Notes under the pieces: generated by a model
What the model saw: the letters and a program-made list of their open reading frames with translations, nothing else
The model's database searches: none
What the model was told of the DNA's origin: nothing
In this document: positions 42,475-52,203 of the stretch, piece after piece
Layout of the letters: each line of letters opens with the position of its first letter
Numbering within the stretch: position 1 is the stretch's first letter
Source: Streptomyces sp. NRRL B-24484
GTDB taxonomy: Bacteria > Actinomycetota > Actinomycetes > Streptomycetales > Streptomycetaceae
Assembly: GCF_000717715.1 (NCBI RefSeq)
Contig: NZ_JOAI01000006.1
Location: 124,001-188,000, forward strand
DNA length: 64,000 bases
Reading direction: 5' to 3'
Translations under genes and position numbers: made by a program

Positions 42475-44088
42475 TCAGGCGTCCTCGGCGGGCAGCCGCA
42501 GTTGCAGCATCGCCAGCAGCCGCTGCTGGGGCTGGGCGAGGTCGAGCCCGGTGATCTGTTCGGCCCGGCGGACGCGGTAGCGCAGGGTGTTGGGGTGGAT
42601 GTGCAGGGCGTCCGCGGCGACCCGCACCTCGCCGAGCGCGTCCAGCCAGGCGAGCACCGACTCGGCGAGCCGGGTGCCGTGCTTCCGGTCGTACTCGGCG
42701 AGTTCGGTCAGCCGCGGGTCGCGCAGCCGGGTGTGTTCCTGCAGCAGCGCCAGCACCTCGCTGACCAGTACCTCCGCCTGGACGTCGGAGAGCGCCGCGA
42801 CCTGGCGGGCGACCCCGCCGCGGACCATCGCGTCCAGGATCCGGTCGGCCTGCGCCCGGGACTCGGTCACCTTGGCCAGGCCGTCCACGGTGGTGCCGAT
42901 CGCGGCCCGCAGCCGCACCCCGAGGTGCTCGTGGGCCGCATCGACCACCTCCTGCGCCCAGCCGCGCAGGGTGGCGGCGGGCAGTGCGGGCGGCAGTTCG
43001 GGCAGCAGCACGTACACCCGGTTCTCGATCGGGGCGAGCAGCGCCCCGCGGTGCCGGGCCGCGGCGTGCACCGAGATCAGGCCGGTCACCTCGGCGCGGG
43101 TGAGTTCGGGGTCGGCGCCCTCGGAGGGGGAGTCGGCGGCGTACGCCAGCACGGTCGCCGGGCGGCGCAGGCCGAGGCCGAGGTGGGTGGCCAGCGACTG
43201 CGGTCCGGTGGAGCCCTCCAGCAGTCCGGTCAGCAGGGTGCGGGTCAGCCGGACGTCCGCGGACAGCTCGCGCCGCCGACGGACCAACTGCCCGGCCGCG
43301 ACCCGGGCGGCACCGACCAGTGTCTGCTCGGACTGCTCGGCGAGCGGCTGGGCGCCCTCCTGGACCCAGATGGTGCCGAGCGGCTGGGCGCCGGCCCGGA
43401 TCCCGATCGCCAGCCGGCGGCGGATCCCGAGGTCCGGGTGGGCGTCGATCTCGATCACGGCGTCGGAGCCGCGCAGGTGCTGGAAGACGCCCCACTCGCG
43501 CAGCTTGGACAGGTACGGCTCCGGGCCCTGCCAGCCGAGGATGGAGAGCCGGCGCAGGTCGTCCAGCTCGTCCGAGTCGGAGGAGCGGGAGTAGGCGAGC
43601 ACCCGGCTGGAGGTGTCCTCGATGGAGACCACGCCGTGGGTGAGCACGGCGACGGTCTGGGCGAGCGAGAACAGGTCGCCGGCGTTCGGCTCGGCGGCCT
43701 CCGGGGTGTCGGGGCCGGCGATCAGCATCCGGGCCAGCCCGTCGAGGTGTTCCCAGCGGGTCTCCGGACGGACGGACAGCAGCGCCACCCCGGCCTCCGC
43801 GGCGGCCTCCCGCAGGGCGTCCGGGACACCGCCCGCGTCCAGTTTGACGGCGACCGCGGCGGCCCCGCCCCGGCCCGCCGCGCGCACCACCGGCAGCGCC
43901 GCCCGGCCGCGGACGCCGATCGCCAGCACCAGCTCGCCGGGGCCGGCCGCGGGCGGCTCCTCCGGGTCGAGGATCGCCACGTCGCGCACCGGAACGTCCA
44001 GGCCGGCCGGGGCGGCCTGCAGCTCGACCAACGGCTCGCCCAGCGACATCAGCAACTGCCGCAGCGGCAGGCCCGCGACGGCGGTCAC
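42475..44088 (-). CDS. PucR-family transcriptional regulator of proline catabolism
   Basis: 537 residues. The N-terminal half contains a PucR-type sensory domain (DVAILDPEEPPAAGPGELVLAIG, VAVKLDAGG) and a middle GGDEF-like/CdaR region. The C-terminus is the PucR helix-turn-helix DALGEVRVAADALHIHPNTLRYRVRRAEQITGLDL. PucR proteins of this form are divergently linked to pruA-putA in streptomycetes and activate proline use. Here the pruA gene diverges across 206 bp. Confidence 0.88.
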   Translation of the reverse strand: MTAVAGLPLRQLLMSLGEPLVELQAAPAGLDVPVRDVAILDPEEPPAAGPGELVLAIGVRGRAALPVVRAAGRGGAAAVAVKLDAGGVPDALREAAAEAGVALLSVRPETRWEHLDGLARMLIAGPDTPEAAEPNAGDLFSLAQTVAVLTHGVVSIEDTSSRVLAYSRSSDSDELDDLRRLSILGWQGPEPYLSKLREWGVFQHLRGSDAVIEIDAHPDLGIRRRLAIGIRAGAQPLGTIWVQEGAQPLAEQSEQTLVGAARVAAGQLVRRRRELSADVRLTRTLLTGLLEGSTGPQSLATHLGLGLRRPATVLAYAADSPSEGADPELTRAEVTGLISVHAAARHRGALLAPIENRVYVLLPELPPALPAATLRGWAQEVVDAAHEHLGVRLRAAIGTTVDGLAKVTESRAQADRILDAMVRGGVARQVAALSDVQAEVLVSEVLALLQEHTRLRDPRLTELAEYDRKHGTRLAESVLAWLDALGEVRVAADALHIHPNTLRYRVRRAEQITGLDLAQPQQRLLAMLQLRLPAEDA

Positions 44089-44185
44089 CGGGCCGCCCCG
44101 GGCGCGGAGCGGGCGGCGCTCATCGGACGGCGGTCTTCGGCTGGTCGGCTGGTCTGTTCACACGTACAAGGGTATCGGCCGCACT

Positions 44186-44201
44186 TTGGCGGCCCGGCCA
44201 A
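44186..44201. promoter_or_regulatory. Inverted repeat TTGGC-N6-GCCAA in the pucR/pruA region
   Basis: Five-base arms at 44186-44190 and 44197-44201 with a GC-rich spacer. It is the clearest dyad in the divergent region, 97 bp from the regulator start and 93 bp from pruA. Candidate operator for the PucR-type regulator; unproven. Confidence 0.35.
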
Positions 44202-44294
44202 TCAAGCGGACCCCGGCCGCGGCATAGCGTTGCCGCAAGGCCGACGTGCGACCCCCGCCGGCCGACCCATGACGAGAAGGAGAGCGTGCGCGCC

Positions 44295-45923
44295 ATGGAT
44301 GCTGTGACCCAGGTCCCCGCGCCGGTGAACGAGCCGGTCCACAGCTACGCCCCCGGCAGCCCGGAACGGGCCCGCCTGGAGGCCAAGCTGAAGGAGCTGG
44401 GTGGCCAGGAGCCGCTCCAGCTCACCATGACCGTCGGTGGCGAGCACCGGATGGGCGGCGGCGACGAGATCCACGTCGTCCAGCCGCACAACCACGCCGC
44501 CCGCCTCGGCACCCTGCGCAACGCGACCCGGGACGACGCGCAGGACGCCGTCGAGGCCGCCCTCGCCGCCGCCCCCGCGTGGCAGGCGCTCTCCTTCGAC
44601 TCCCGCGCCGCGATCTTCCTGCGCGCCGCCGACCTGCTGGCCGGCCCCTGGCGCGAGACCCTGGCCGCCGCCACCATGCTCGGCCAGTCCAAGACCGCGC
44701 AGCAGGCCGAGATCGACACCCCCTGCGAGCTGGTCGACTTCCTGCGCTTCAACGTGCACTTCGCCCGGCAGATCATCTCCGAGCAGCCGATCTCCTCGGA
44801 CGGCGTGTGGAACCGCAGCGACCACCGCCCGCTGGAGGGCTTCGTCTACGCGATCACCCCGTTCAACTTCACCGCGATCGCCGGCAACCTGCCGACCGCG
44901 CCCGCGCTGATGGGCAACGTGGTGATCTGGAAGCCGTCCCCGACGCAGCAGTTCGCCGCGCACTACCTGATGCAGCTGCTGGAGGCCGCCGGCCTGCCCA
45001 AGGGCGTCATCAACATGGTCACCGGCGACGGCCTGGCCGTCTCCGAGGTCGCCCTCAAGCACCCCGCGCTCGCCGGCATCCACTTCACCGGCTCCACCGC
45101 GACCTTCCAGCACCTGTGGCGCGAGGTCGGCACCAACATCGCCGGCTACCGCACCTACCCGCGGATCGTCGGCGAGACCGGCGGCAAGGACTTCCTGGTC
45201 GCCCACCCGTCCGCCGACAAGGCCGTGCTGAAGACCGCGATGACCCGCGGCGCCTTCGAGTTCCAGGGCCAGAAGTGCTCGGCGCTCTCCCGCGCCTACG
45301 TCCCGGCCTCGCTCTGGGCCGAGATCAAGGACGACTTCCGCGACGAGGTCGAGTGGCTCACCATGGGCGACGTCTGTGACCTCACCAACTTCATGGGCGC
45401 CGTCATCGACGAGCGCTCCTTCGCCAAGAACAAGGCCGCGATCGACCGCGCCAAGGCCGACCCGAAGGTCGAGGTCCTGGCCGGCGGCACCTACGACGAC
45501 TCGGTCGGCTACTTCGTCCGCCCGACCGTCCTGGTCTGCGAGGACCCGGCGAGCGAGTACTTCCGCGACGAGTACTTCGGCCCGATCCTCGCCGTGCACG
45601 TCTACCAGGACGAGAAGTACGACGAGATGCTGGCCCAGATGGAGTCCGTCGCCGCGTACGCGCTGACCGGCTCGATCATCGCCCAGGACCGCGAGGCCGT
45701 GCAGCACGCCATGCAGGTGCTGCGCCAGGCCGCCGGCAACTTCTACATCAACGACAAGCCGACCGGCGCCGTCGTCGGCCAGCAGCCCTTCGGCGGCGGC
45801 CGCGCCTCCGGCACCAACGACAAGGCCGGCGCCAAGCAGAACCTGATGCGCTGGACGTCCACCCGCTCCATCAAGGAGACGTTCGTCCCGCCGACGGACT
45901 ACCGCTACCCGCACATGGGCTGA
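44295..45923 (+). CDS. pruA: L-glutamate gamma-semialdehyde dehydrogenase (P5C dehydrogenase)
   Basis: 542 residues. It oxidises glutamate-5-semialdehyde/P5C to glutamate with NAD, the second step of proline degradation. The catalytic cysteine is C328 (FEFQGQKCSALSRAY) and the glutamate region is IVGETGGKDFLVAHP. Other signatures are ITPFNFTAIAGNLPTAPALMGN and QQPFGGGRASGTNDKAG. ATG at 44295; an in-frame GTG at 44286 is too near AAGGAG (44277-44282). Followed by proline dehydrogenase. Confidence 0.95.
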   Translation: MDAVTQVPAPVNEPVHSYAPGSPERARLEAKLKELGGQEPLQLTMTVGGEHRMGGGDEIHVVQPHNHAARLGTLRNATRDDAQDAVEAALAAAPAWQALSFDSRAAIFLRAADLLAGPWRETLAAATMLGQSKTAQQAEIDTPCELVDFLRFNVHFARQIISEQPISSDGVWNRSDHRPLEGFVYAITPFNFTAIAGNLPTAPALMGNVVIWKPSPTQQFAAHYLMQLLEAAGLPKGVINMVTGDGLAVSEVALKHPALAGIHFTGSTATFQHLWREVGTNIAGYRTYPRIVGETGGKDFLVAHPSADKAVLKTAMTRGAFEFQGQKCSALSRAYVPASLWAEIKDDFRDEVEWLTMGDVCDLTNFMGAVIDERSFAKNKAAIDRAKADPKVEVLAGGTYDDSVGYFVRPTVLVCEDPASEYFRDEYFGPILAVHVYQDEKYDEMLAQMESVAAYALTGSIIAQDREAVQHAMQVLRQAAGNFYINDKPTGAVVGQQPFGGGRASGTNDKAGAKQNLMRWTSTRSIKETFVPPTDYRYPHMG

Positions 45924-46062
45924 CACCCCGTTGCACCTCCGGGACGGCGGCCCGCCCACCCGTCGCCCGCCGCCACCCTCACGGGACGCGCTGCGCGCGA
46001 CACCCCCTGGGGCCGCCGTCCCGCCCTCTCCACCACTCCGGAAGAAAGCCCAGGAGTCACCG

Positions 46063-46992
46063 ATGCTCCGTTCCGCCCTCCTCGCAGCGTCCCGCTCCCC
46101 GCAGGTGCGCACCGTCGTCGAGAAGTTCCCGCCGACCCAGGCCATCGTCAAGCGCTTCGTCGCCGGCGAGACCCTGCAGCAGGGCATCGACGCCACCGCC
46201 GAACTCGTGGCCAGCGGCCGCCGGGTGACCCTGGACCACCTCGGCGAGGACACCGCCGACGCCGCCCAGGCGGCCGGCACCGCGGAGGCGTACGAGCACC
46301 TGCTGGCGGCCCTGGAGGAGACCGGCCTCGCCGCGAACGCCGAGGTCTCGGTCAAGCTCTCCGCGGTCGGCCAGTTCCTGCCGGCGGACGGCGAGAAGAT
46401 CGCGCTGGAGAACGCCCGGCGGATCTGCGAGGCCGCCGCCGCGGCCGGCACCACGGTGACCCTCGACATGGAGGACCACACCACCACCGACTCCACCCTG
46501 GAGATCGCCCGCGAGCTGCGCGCCGACTTCCCGTGGCTCGGCGTCGTCCTCCAGGCCTACCTGCGCCGCACCGAGGCCGACTGCCGCGACCTCTCGCACG
46601 CCGGCTCGCGCGTCCGCCTCTGCAAGGGCGCCTACAAGGAGCCCGAGTCGGTCGCCTTCCAGGGCAAGGAGCAGGTCGACCTCGCCTACGTCCGCGCGCT
46701 CAAGGTCCTCATGGGCGGCGAGGGCTACCCGATGATCGCCAGCCACGACCCGCGCATGGTCCGGATCGCCGGCCAGCTCGCCGAGTGGAACAAGCGCGAC
46801 ACCGACAGCTTCGAGTACCAGATGCTGTACGGCATCCGCCCCGAGGAGCAGCTGCGCCTCGCGGAGGAGGGCAACACCATGCGCGTGTACCTGCCCTACG
46901 GCCAGGAGTGGTACGGCTACTTCATGCGCCGCCTCGCCGAGCGCCCGGCGAACCTGACCTTCTTCCTGCGCGCCATGGCCACCCGCGGCTGA
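46063..46992 (+). CDS. Proline dehydrogenase (monofunctional)
   Basis: 309-residue FAD enzyme that oxidises proline to P5C, the first step of the pathway. The TIM-barrel segments include VSVKLSAVGQFL, VTLDMEDHTTTDSTL, VLQAYLRRTEAD, RLCKGAYKEPESVAF and YQMLYGIRPEEQ, then the C-terminal RVYLPYGQEWYGYFMRRLAERPAN. ATG at 46063 with CAGGAG six bases upstream. 139 bp after pruA, same strand, probably one operon. Streptomycetes use separate rather than fused PutA enzymes. Confidence 0.94.
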   Translation: MLRSALLAASRSPQVRTVVEKFPPTQAIVKRFVAGETLQQGIDATAELVASGRRVTLDHLGEDTADAAQAAGTAEAYEHLLAALEETGLAANAEVSVKLSAVGQFLPADGEKIALENARRICEAAAAAGTTVTLDMEDHTTTDSTLEIARELRADFPWLGVVLQAYLRRTEADCRDLSHAGSRVRLCKGAYKEPESVAFQGKEQVDLAYVRALKVLMGGEGYPMIASHDPRMVRIAGQLAEWNKRDTDSFEYQMLYGIRPEEQLRLAEEGNTMRVYLPYGQEWYGYFMRRLAERPANLTFFLRAMATRG

Positions 46993-47018
46993 TCGCACCG
47001 TCAGCCGCGGGGGATGTG

Positions 47019-47080
47019 GGACCGGCCGACAGCTGCCGGCCGGTCCAAGGAGGGGACGGGCGTGTGGGCGCCCGTCCCCT
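47019..47080 (+). terminator. Tandem terminator hairpins after proline dehydrogenase
   Basis: Two perfect stems in series: 10 bp (47019-47028 with 47037-47046) and 12 bp (47051-47062 with 47069-47080). They lie between convergent genes, and the second hairpin is followed by a TCGTC stretch. Confidence 0.8.
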
Positions 47081-47104
47081 TCGTCATGCCGTGCTGCGGG
47101 GCCG

Positions 47105-48337
47105 TCAGAGCATGCGGGCCGCGGGGTCGACCATGCCGCGGGCCGTCTTGGCGTCGACGTACTCCTCCAGCGCGGTCATCACCCATTCGCCGGAGAACTG
47201 GCGGACCAGCTTGCACATGGCCACGCCGGTGCGCGACTCGGCGTGGGTGAGGTCGAACCGGACCAGCTCCTGGCCGCTGCCCGCGTCCAGCAGGCGGCAG
47301 TAGGCGTTCTTGACGTCGGTGAACTTCTGTCCGGAGAAGGAGTTGACGACGAAGACCAGGCCGCACACCTCGGGCGGCAGCCCGTCCAGGTGGACGGTGA
47401 TCGACTCGTCGTCGCCGGTGCCGGCACCCGTCAGGTTGTCGCCGGAGTGCGCGATCGCGCCGTTGAAGATCGACAGCTTCATGAACCAGGCCGTCTCGAT
47501 CTTCTTGCGCTGCGCGTCGAAGGCGATGCAGGAGGCGTCCAGGTCGACGTTGCGGCCGCGCCCCGCCGGCTCCCAGCCGAGACCCATCCGGACGGCGGAC
47601 AGGAACGGCTTGCCGCCCTTCTCCAGCGAGACCGAGCCGCCCTTGGTGAGGCTGACCCGGCCCTTGTCCAGGGTCACCTTGGTCATCGACGGCGCGGACG
47701 GCGCAACAGGAGCGGCGGGCGCAGCGGCGGGCTGCGGCGGCGCGGCGGGCTTCTGCACGTCGTGCACGGGCGGGGCCTGCAGGGGCGGCGCGGCGGGCAT
47801 CGGCGGCGGGGCGGCCGCGGCCGCCGGACCGGGGTCCTCCACGTTGACGCCGAAGTCGGTGGCGATCCCGGCCAGGCCGTTCGCGTAGCCCTGGCCGACC
47901 GCGCGGACCTTCCAGACACCGCCGCGCCGGTAGACCTCGACCACCACCAGGGCCGTCTCGCTGCTGAGTCTGGGCGGGGTGAACGTCACCAGCACCTCGC
48001 CGCTGCCGGCGTCCCGCACGGTGGCGGTCGGCTCCGTGCCGGCGAAGGTGGCGCCCGCCTCGTCGAGGCTCGCCGTCACCACGATCTTGTCGATGCCCTC
48101 CGGCACCGAGCCCGTGTCCACGGTGATCGCGTCGGGGGTGCCGCCGCCCCCGGGGCGGTGGGTGACACCGGGGCCGTGCGGGGCGTTGAAGAAGACGAAG
48201 TCGTCGTCCGACCGGACCTTGCCGGCCTCGGTCAGCAGCAGGCCGGAGACGTCGAGCGCCTTGGGCGCCGTCACCTCGACCGTCACCCGGTCGGCGTTGA
48301 GTGGGGCGTTGCCGCCCTGGGTCAGGACCGTGGTCAC
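47105..48337 (-). CDS. TerD-family protein with two TerD domains
   Basis: 410 residues. The first TerD domain (about 1-165) includes FVFFNAPHGPGVTH and DKIVVTASLDEAGATF. An Ala/Pro-rich linker spans about 166-215. The second domain (about 217-395) has FMKLSIFNGAIAHSGDNLTGAGTGDDESITVHLDGLP. TerD domains bind calcium through acidic residues such as GDNLTGAGTGDDE and belong to tellurite/stress resistance and the wider Ter chemical-stress network. The two-domain form with a flexible linker is seen in actinobacteria. No other ter gene is nearby. Confidence 0.88.
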   Translation of the reverse strand: MTTVLTQGGNAPLNADRVTVEVTAPKALDVSGLLLTEAGKVRSDDDFVFFNAPHGPGVTHRPGGGGTPDAITVDTGSVPEGIDKIVVTASLDEAGATFAGTEPTATVRDAGSGEVLVTFTPPRLSSETALVVVEVYRRGGVWKVRAVGQGYANGLAGIATDFGVNVEDPGPAAAAAPPPMPAAPPLQAPPVHDVQKPAAPPQPAAAPAAPVAPSAPSMTKVTLDKGRVSLTKGGSVSLEKGGKPFLSAVRMGLGWEPAGRGRNVDLDASCIAFDAQRKKIETAWFMKLSIFNGAIAHSGDNLTGAGTGDDESITVHLDGLPPEVCGLVFVVNSFSGQKFTDVKNAYCRLLDAGSGQELVRFDLTHAESRTGVAMCKLVRQFSGEWVMTALEEYVDAKTARGMVDPAARML

Positions 48338-48490
48338 GGTGCTCCTCCTCGCTCCTCGCGGCGTCCGGGCGTGTCCCCGGCCACCCTAGGGCACCCCGGC
48401 CGCCGGACGCGGGGTGACCCGCTGTCAGTCGCTTCCCGCTGTGAGAGAACAGGGCTTGTCGAGCCCGTCCGGCTGGGAAAGCATGCTGGA

Positions 48491-50977
48491 ATGCCAGCTC
48501 TGCAACGTTCCGAGGCCGCCGTCCGTGCCCAGCTGCTCGACGTGCGGTCGTACTCCGTCGACCTCGACCTCACCCGCGGCGAGGAGCTCCTCCGCAGCAC
48601 CACCGTGATCCGGTTCGGCTGCGCGGAGCCCGGCCGGGACTCCTTCGTCGACGTCGCCCCCGCCCGGCTGCTCCGCGCCGAGCTGAACGGGCGGCCGCTC
48701 GATCCCGCCGCGCTGGACGGCAACCGCCTCGCACTGCCCGGGCTGGCCGCCGAGAACGAACTGCTCGTCGAGGCCGACATGGCGTACTCGCGCACCTGCG
48801 AGGGCCTGCACCGCTTCACCGACCCGGCCGACGGCGCCGTGTACGTCTTCGCGAGCCTCGGCCCCGACCTCGCGCCGCAGCTGTTCGCCTGCTTCGACCA
48901 GCCGGACCTGAAGGCGCCGTTCACCGTCACCGTCACCGCGCCCGACGACTGGACGGTGATCGGCAACGGCAGCTCCGCCCGGCTGCCCGACGGCCGCTGG
49001 GAGATCGCCCCGACCGGCCCGATCTCCACCTACCTGGTCACCGTGGTCGGCGGCCCGCTGCACGCCGTCCGCACCGAGCACGACGGCATCCCGCTCGGCC
49101 TGTACGCCCGCCGCTCGCTCGCCGCCGAGCTCGACCGCGAGGCCGAGGAGCTGTTCGAGGTCACCCGGGCCTCCTTCGACCGGCTGCACGGCCTCTTCGA
49201 CGAGCGCTACCCCTTCGGGACGTACGACCAGGCCTTCGTCCCCGAGTTCAACTGGGGGGCGATGGAGAACCCGGGCTGCGTGGTCTTCCGCGACGAACTG
49301 CTCTTCCGCTCCGCGCCGACCGAGGCGCAGCGCGAGATGCGGGCCATGGTGGTCTGCCACGAGATGGCGCACATGTGGTTCGGCGACCTGGTCACCATGG
49401 CCTGGTGGGACGACCTGTGGCTGAACGAGTCCTTCGCCGAGATGCTCGGCTACCGGACGGCCGCCGACTCCACCCGCTTCACCGGCGCCTGGACGTCCTT
49501 CGCGGTCAAGCGCAAGGGCTGGGGCTACGACGCCGACCGGCGCGGCTCCACCCACCCCGTCGCCGCCACCGGGATGGGCTCGGTCGCCGAGGCGCTGGTC
49601 AACTTCGACGGCATCTCCTACGCCAAGGGCGCCTCCGCGCTGCGCCAGCTCGTGCACTGGCTGGGCGACAAGGCCTTCTTCGCCGGCCTCAACGCGTACT
49701 TCGCCGAACACCGCTGGGGCAACGCCGACCTCGCCGACTTCCTCGCCGCGCTGAGCGCCGCCGGCGGCCGGGACGTCCCCGGCTGGGCCGAGGCCTGGCT
49801 GCGGACCAGCGGCGTCGACACCCTGCGCCTGGAGGTCGAGGCCGAGGGCGACGTGCTCGCCTCGGTGGTGCTGGTCAACGACGGCACCCGACCGCACCGG
49901 GTGAGGGTCGGCGTGTACGACCGGGCGGACGGTGCGGTGGTGCTCCGCGAGCGGATCGACGCGGACGTCGCCCCCGGCGGCCGCACCCCGCTGCCGGAGC
50001 TGGCAGGCGCCGCCCGTCCGGCCCTGCTGCTGCCCAACGACGGCGACCTCACCTGGGCGCTGATCCGCCTGGACGAGCACTCCGCGGCGACCGTCGGCAC
50101 CTCGCTCTCCCGGATCGAGGACGGGCTCGCCCGGGCGGTGCTCTGGGAGCACGCCCGCGACCTGGTGCGCTCGGCCGAGCTGCCGGCCGCCGGGTACCTG
50201 CGGCTGGTCGCCGACCACCTGCCCGCGGAGACGGAGGTGACGATCACCGAGGCGGTGCTGAAGTTCGCCGCCGAGCACGTCGTCGCCCGCTACCTCGACC
50301 CCGCCGACCGGCCCGCCGCGCTGGCGCTGGTCGACGACGCCGCCCGTGCGGTGCTGGCCCGGCCGGACGCCGGGGAGAGCCTGCGGATCGCCGCCCTGCG
50401 CGCCGCCGTCGCCACCGCGGCCGGCCCCGAGCGGCTCGCCGAACTGGCCGGCTGGCTGGACGGCCGCGACCTGCCCGGCGGCGTGCCCTTCGACACCGAG
50501 CTCCGCTGGGCGGTGCTGGTGCAGCTGGCCGCAGCGGGCGCGGTGGACGAGGAGGGGATCGCCGCGGAACTCGCCGCCGACCCCAGCGACACCGGCGAGC
50601 AGGGCGCCGCCCGGGCCCGCGCCGCACTGCCCGACGCGGCCGCCAAGGAGCGCGCCTGGCAGACGCTGTTCACCCCGGACGGCCTCTCCAACCACCTGCT
50701 CGTCGCCACCGCGGACGGCTTCTGGCGCTCCGGCCGCCCGGACCTCCAGCAGGCCTACATGCGGCGGTACTTCGAGCAGATGCCGGCGGTGGGCGCGCGC
50801 GGCGGCGCGGTGGTGAAGGCGCTCGGCCACTCGCTCTTCCCGACCGGGCTGGCGCTGTCGGGCACCGTCCGCGCGGCCGAGGCGTGCCTGGCCCGCACCG
50901 ACCTCACGCCGACCCTGCGCCGGGTGCTCGCCGACGAGCTGGACGACCTCCGGCGGGCGCTCGCCCACCGGGGCTGA
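48491..50977 (+). CDS. pepN: Aminopeptidase N (M1 family zinc metallopeptidase)
   Basis: 828 residues from ATG at 48491 (MPALQRSEAAVRAQ). The M1 signatures are GAMENPGC and the zinc motif H290-E291-x2-H294 (CHEMAHMWFGDL) with the third ligand E313 (LNESFAEM). An ERAP1-like C-terminal helical domain covers roughly residues 500-828. Cytosolic enzyme that removes N-terminal residues from peptides. No strong ribosome binding site is visible. Upstream in-frame sequence belongs to the opposite-strand TerD gene. Confidence 0.95.
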   Translation: MPALQRSEAAVRAQLLDVRSYSVDLDLTRGEELLRSTTVIRFGCAEPGRDSFVDVAPARLLRAELNGRPLDPAALDGNRLALPGLAAENELLVEADMAYSRTCEGLHRFTDPADGAVYVFASLGPDLAPQLFACFDQPDLKAPFTVTVTAPDDWTVIGNGSSARLPDGRWEIAPTGPISTYLVTVVGGPLHAVRTEHDGIPLGLYARRSLAAELDREAEELFEVTRASFDRLHGLFDERYPFGTYDQAFVPEFNWGAMENPGCVVFRDELLFRSAPTEAQREMRAMVVCHEMAHMWFGDLVTMAWWDDLWLNESFAEMLGYRTAADSTRFTGAWTSFAVKRKGWGYDADRRGSTHPVAATGMGSVAEALVNFDGISYAKGASALRQLVHWLGDKAFFAGLNAYFAEHRWGNADLADFLAALSAAGGRDVPGWAEAWLRTSGVDTLRLEVEAEGDVLASVVLVNDGTRPHRVRVGVYDRADGAVVLRERIDADVAPGGRTPLPELAGAARPALLLPNDGDLTWALIRLDEHSAATVGTSLSRIEDGLARAVLWEHARDLVRSAELPAAGYLRLVADHLPAETEVTITEAVLKFAAEHVVARYLDPADRPAALALVDDAARAVLARPDAGESLRIAALRAAVATAAGPERLAELAGWLDGRDLPGGVPFDTELRWAVLVQLAAAGAVDEEGIAAELAADPSDTGEQGAARARAALPDAAAKERAWQTLFTPDGLSNHLLVATADGFWRSGRPDLQQAYMRRYFEQMPAVGARGGAVVKALGHSLFPTGLALSGTVRAAEACLARTDLTPTLRRVLADELDDLRRALAHRG

Positions 50978-50985
50978 CCCGCGCG

Positions 50986-51019
50986 GGTGCCCGCCCGTCC
51001 CGCGGGACGGGCGGGCACC
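50986..51019. terminator. Convergent terminator after pepN
   Basis: Perfect 15-bp stem (50986-51000 with 51005-51019) with a CGCG loop, 9 bases after the pepN stop. Confidence 0.85.
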
Positions 51020-51034
51020 GACGGCATGCCGGGG

Positions 51035-52009
51035 TCAGGAGCCGCGCGGCCACTCGAAGACGCCGCGGACGGCGACCGCGTGCGGATCGCGGCCGTGGGG
51101 GACGAACGCCGAGGCGCTCCACGTCTCCTGGACGGTGCCCGTGGGCCGGCCGCTGCCGGGCAGCCGGGTGCCGAGCACCTCGAAGGCGTACGTGCCGGGC
51201 TCGATGTCCAGCCCGCCCGGCAGGGTGTACCGGTGGACCAGCACGCCGCGCTCCTGGGAGACGGTGGTGACCGCCCCGGGCAGGCTCGTCCACGGTGCGG
51301 TGCCGGGCAGCACCACGGGGCGCAGCAGCCGCAGCTCCACCTGGAGCGCGGTCATCGGCTCGCGCACCTCCAGCAGCAGGGTGTGCCGGGTGCCGGCCGG
51401 GCCGATCAGCTCGACGTTCGCCCGGCCGGAGAGCGGCTCGACGCCGGTCTTCCCGTCGGGGGTCGGACGGCCGGTCGGCGTGGCCGGGCCGGGCCGGGCG
51501 GGCTGCGGGGCGAGCGGCCGGGCGGCGGGCGGCTGCGGGGACGGCGAGGTGCCGGGCGTGCCGGTGGCCGCGGTGCCGCTCGGCGAGGGCGAGGGCGAGC
51601 CGCTCGGCGCCCCCGCGGACGGCGCGCCGCTGCCCGGGGCCGCCGCCGACGGGCGCCCGGAGGCGGCCGCGGGCGCGCTGCCGGTGTGCGTGCTGCGGGT
51701 CGGCGCGGTGGGCGCGGTGTGCACGGTCTCCGCCACGGCGGCGGCGCTCGTGGTGCCGTGTCCGTCCGGGCTGGGCAGCGGCGGGCTGGCACCGACGTTG
51801 GACATGCCGGGCCGGCGTCCGACGCCCTGCTGCTCGTTCAGCAGCCAGGTCGTCGCGATGCTGATCCCGACCACCGTGGACATCGCCACCGCCGCGCCGG
51901 AGAAGCGGATGGTGGGCAGCCGGAACCTGCCCCCGATCGGCTTGGGCCGGCTGTGCCGTCCGTACCGGACGGCCGTGCGGCCCGGCCCGGTGTCCTCGCG
52001 GAGCGCCAC
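51035..52009 (-). CDS. Membrane-anchored protein with Pro/Ala/Ser linker and C-terminal beta domain
   Basis: 324 residues from GTG at 52009, which follows GGAGGAGGGGAG. A basic cytoplasmic N-terminus (RYGRHSRPKPIGGRFRLP) is followed by one transmembrane segment (AAVAMSTVVGISIATTWLL). A disordered Ala/Pro/Ser/Thr linker of about 110 residues comes next. The C-terminal domain of about 125 residues (RANVELIGPAGTRHTLLLEVREPMTAL to RGVFEWPRGS) looks immunoglobulin-like. No family name recognised. The topology suggests an envelope protein. Confidence 0.75.
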   Translation of the reverse strand: MALREDTGPGRTAVRYGRHSRPKPIGGRFRLPTIRFSGAAVAMSTVVGISIATTWLLNEQQGVGRRPGMSNVGASPPLPSPDGHGTTSAAAVAETVHTAPTAPTRSTHTGSAPAAASGRPSAAAPGSGAPSAGAPSGSPSPSPSGTAATGTPGTSPSPQPPAARPLAPQPARPGPATPTGRPTPDGKTGVEPLSGRANVELIGPAGTRHTLLLEVREPMTALQVELRLLRPVVLPGTAPWTSLPGAVTTVSQERGVLVHRYTLPGGLDIEPGTYAFEVLGTRLPGSGRPTGTVQETWSASAFVPHGRDPHAVAVRGVFEWPRGS

Positions 52010-52203
52010 CGGCTCCCCTCCTCCCCACCCGATGCCGTTGCTCCCGGGGTGCCGCGGGCCCCCGGCCGCAGTGACAAGGGCACGAATGTAGCAGCGGTGA
52101 CCGCGGTCTCCGCCAGACCCGGAACGCAACGGATGTGTTAACCGTAATGACGTACTGTGGCGGATAACTGACGCACCGTCCAATCGTACGGTTCCGCGGT
52201 CGG

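Noticed and set aside
48414..48608. Short frame with CQLCNVPRPP and CSTCGRT, resembling a zinc ribbon
   Set aside because: It overlaps the start of pepN in another frame; the cysteine pairs are accidental and the remainder is low complexity.
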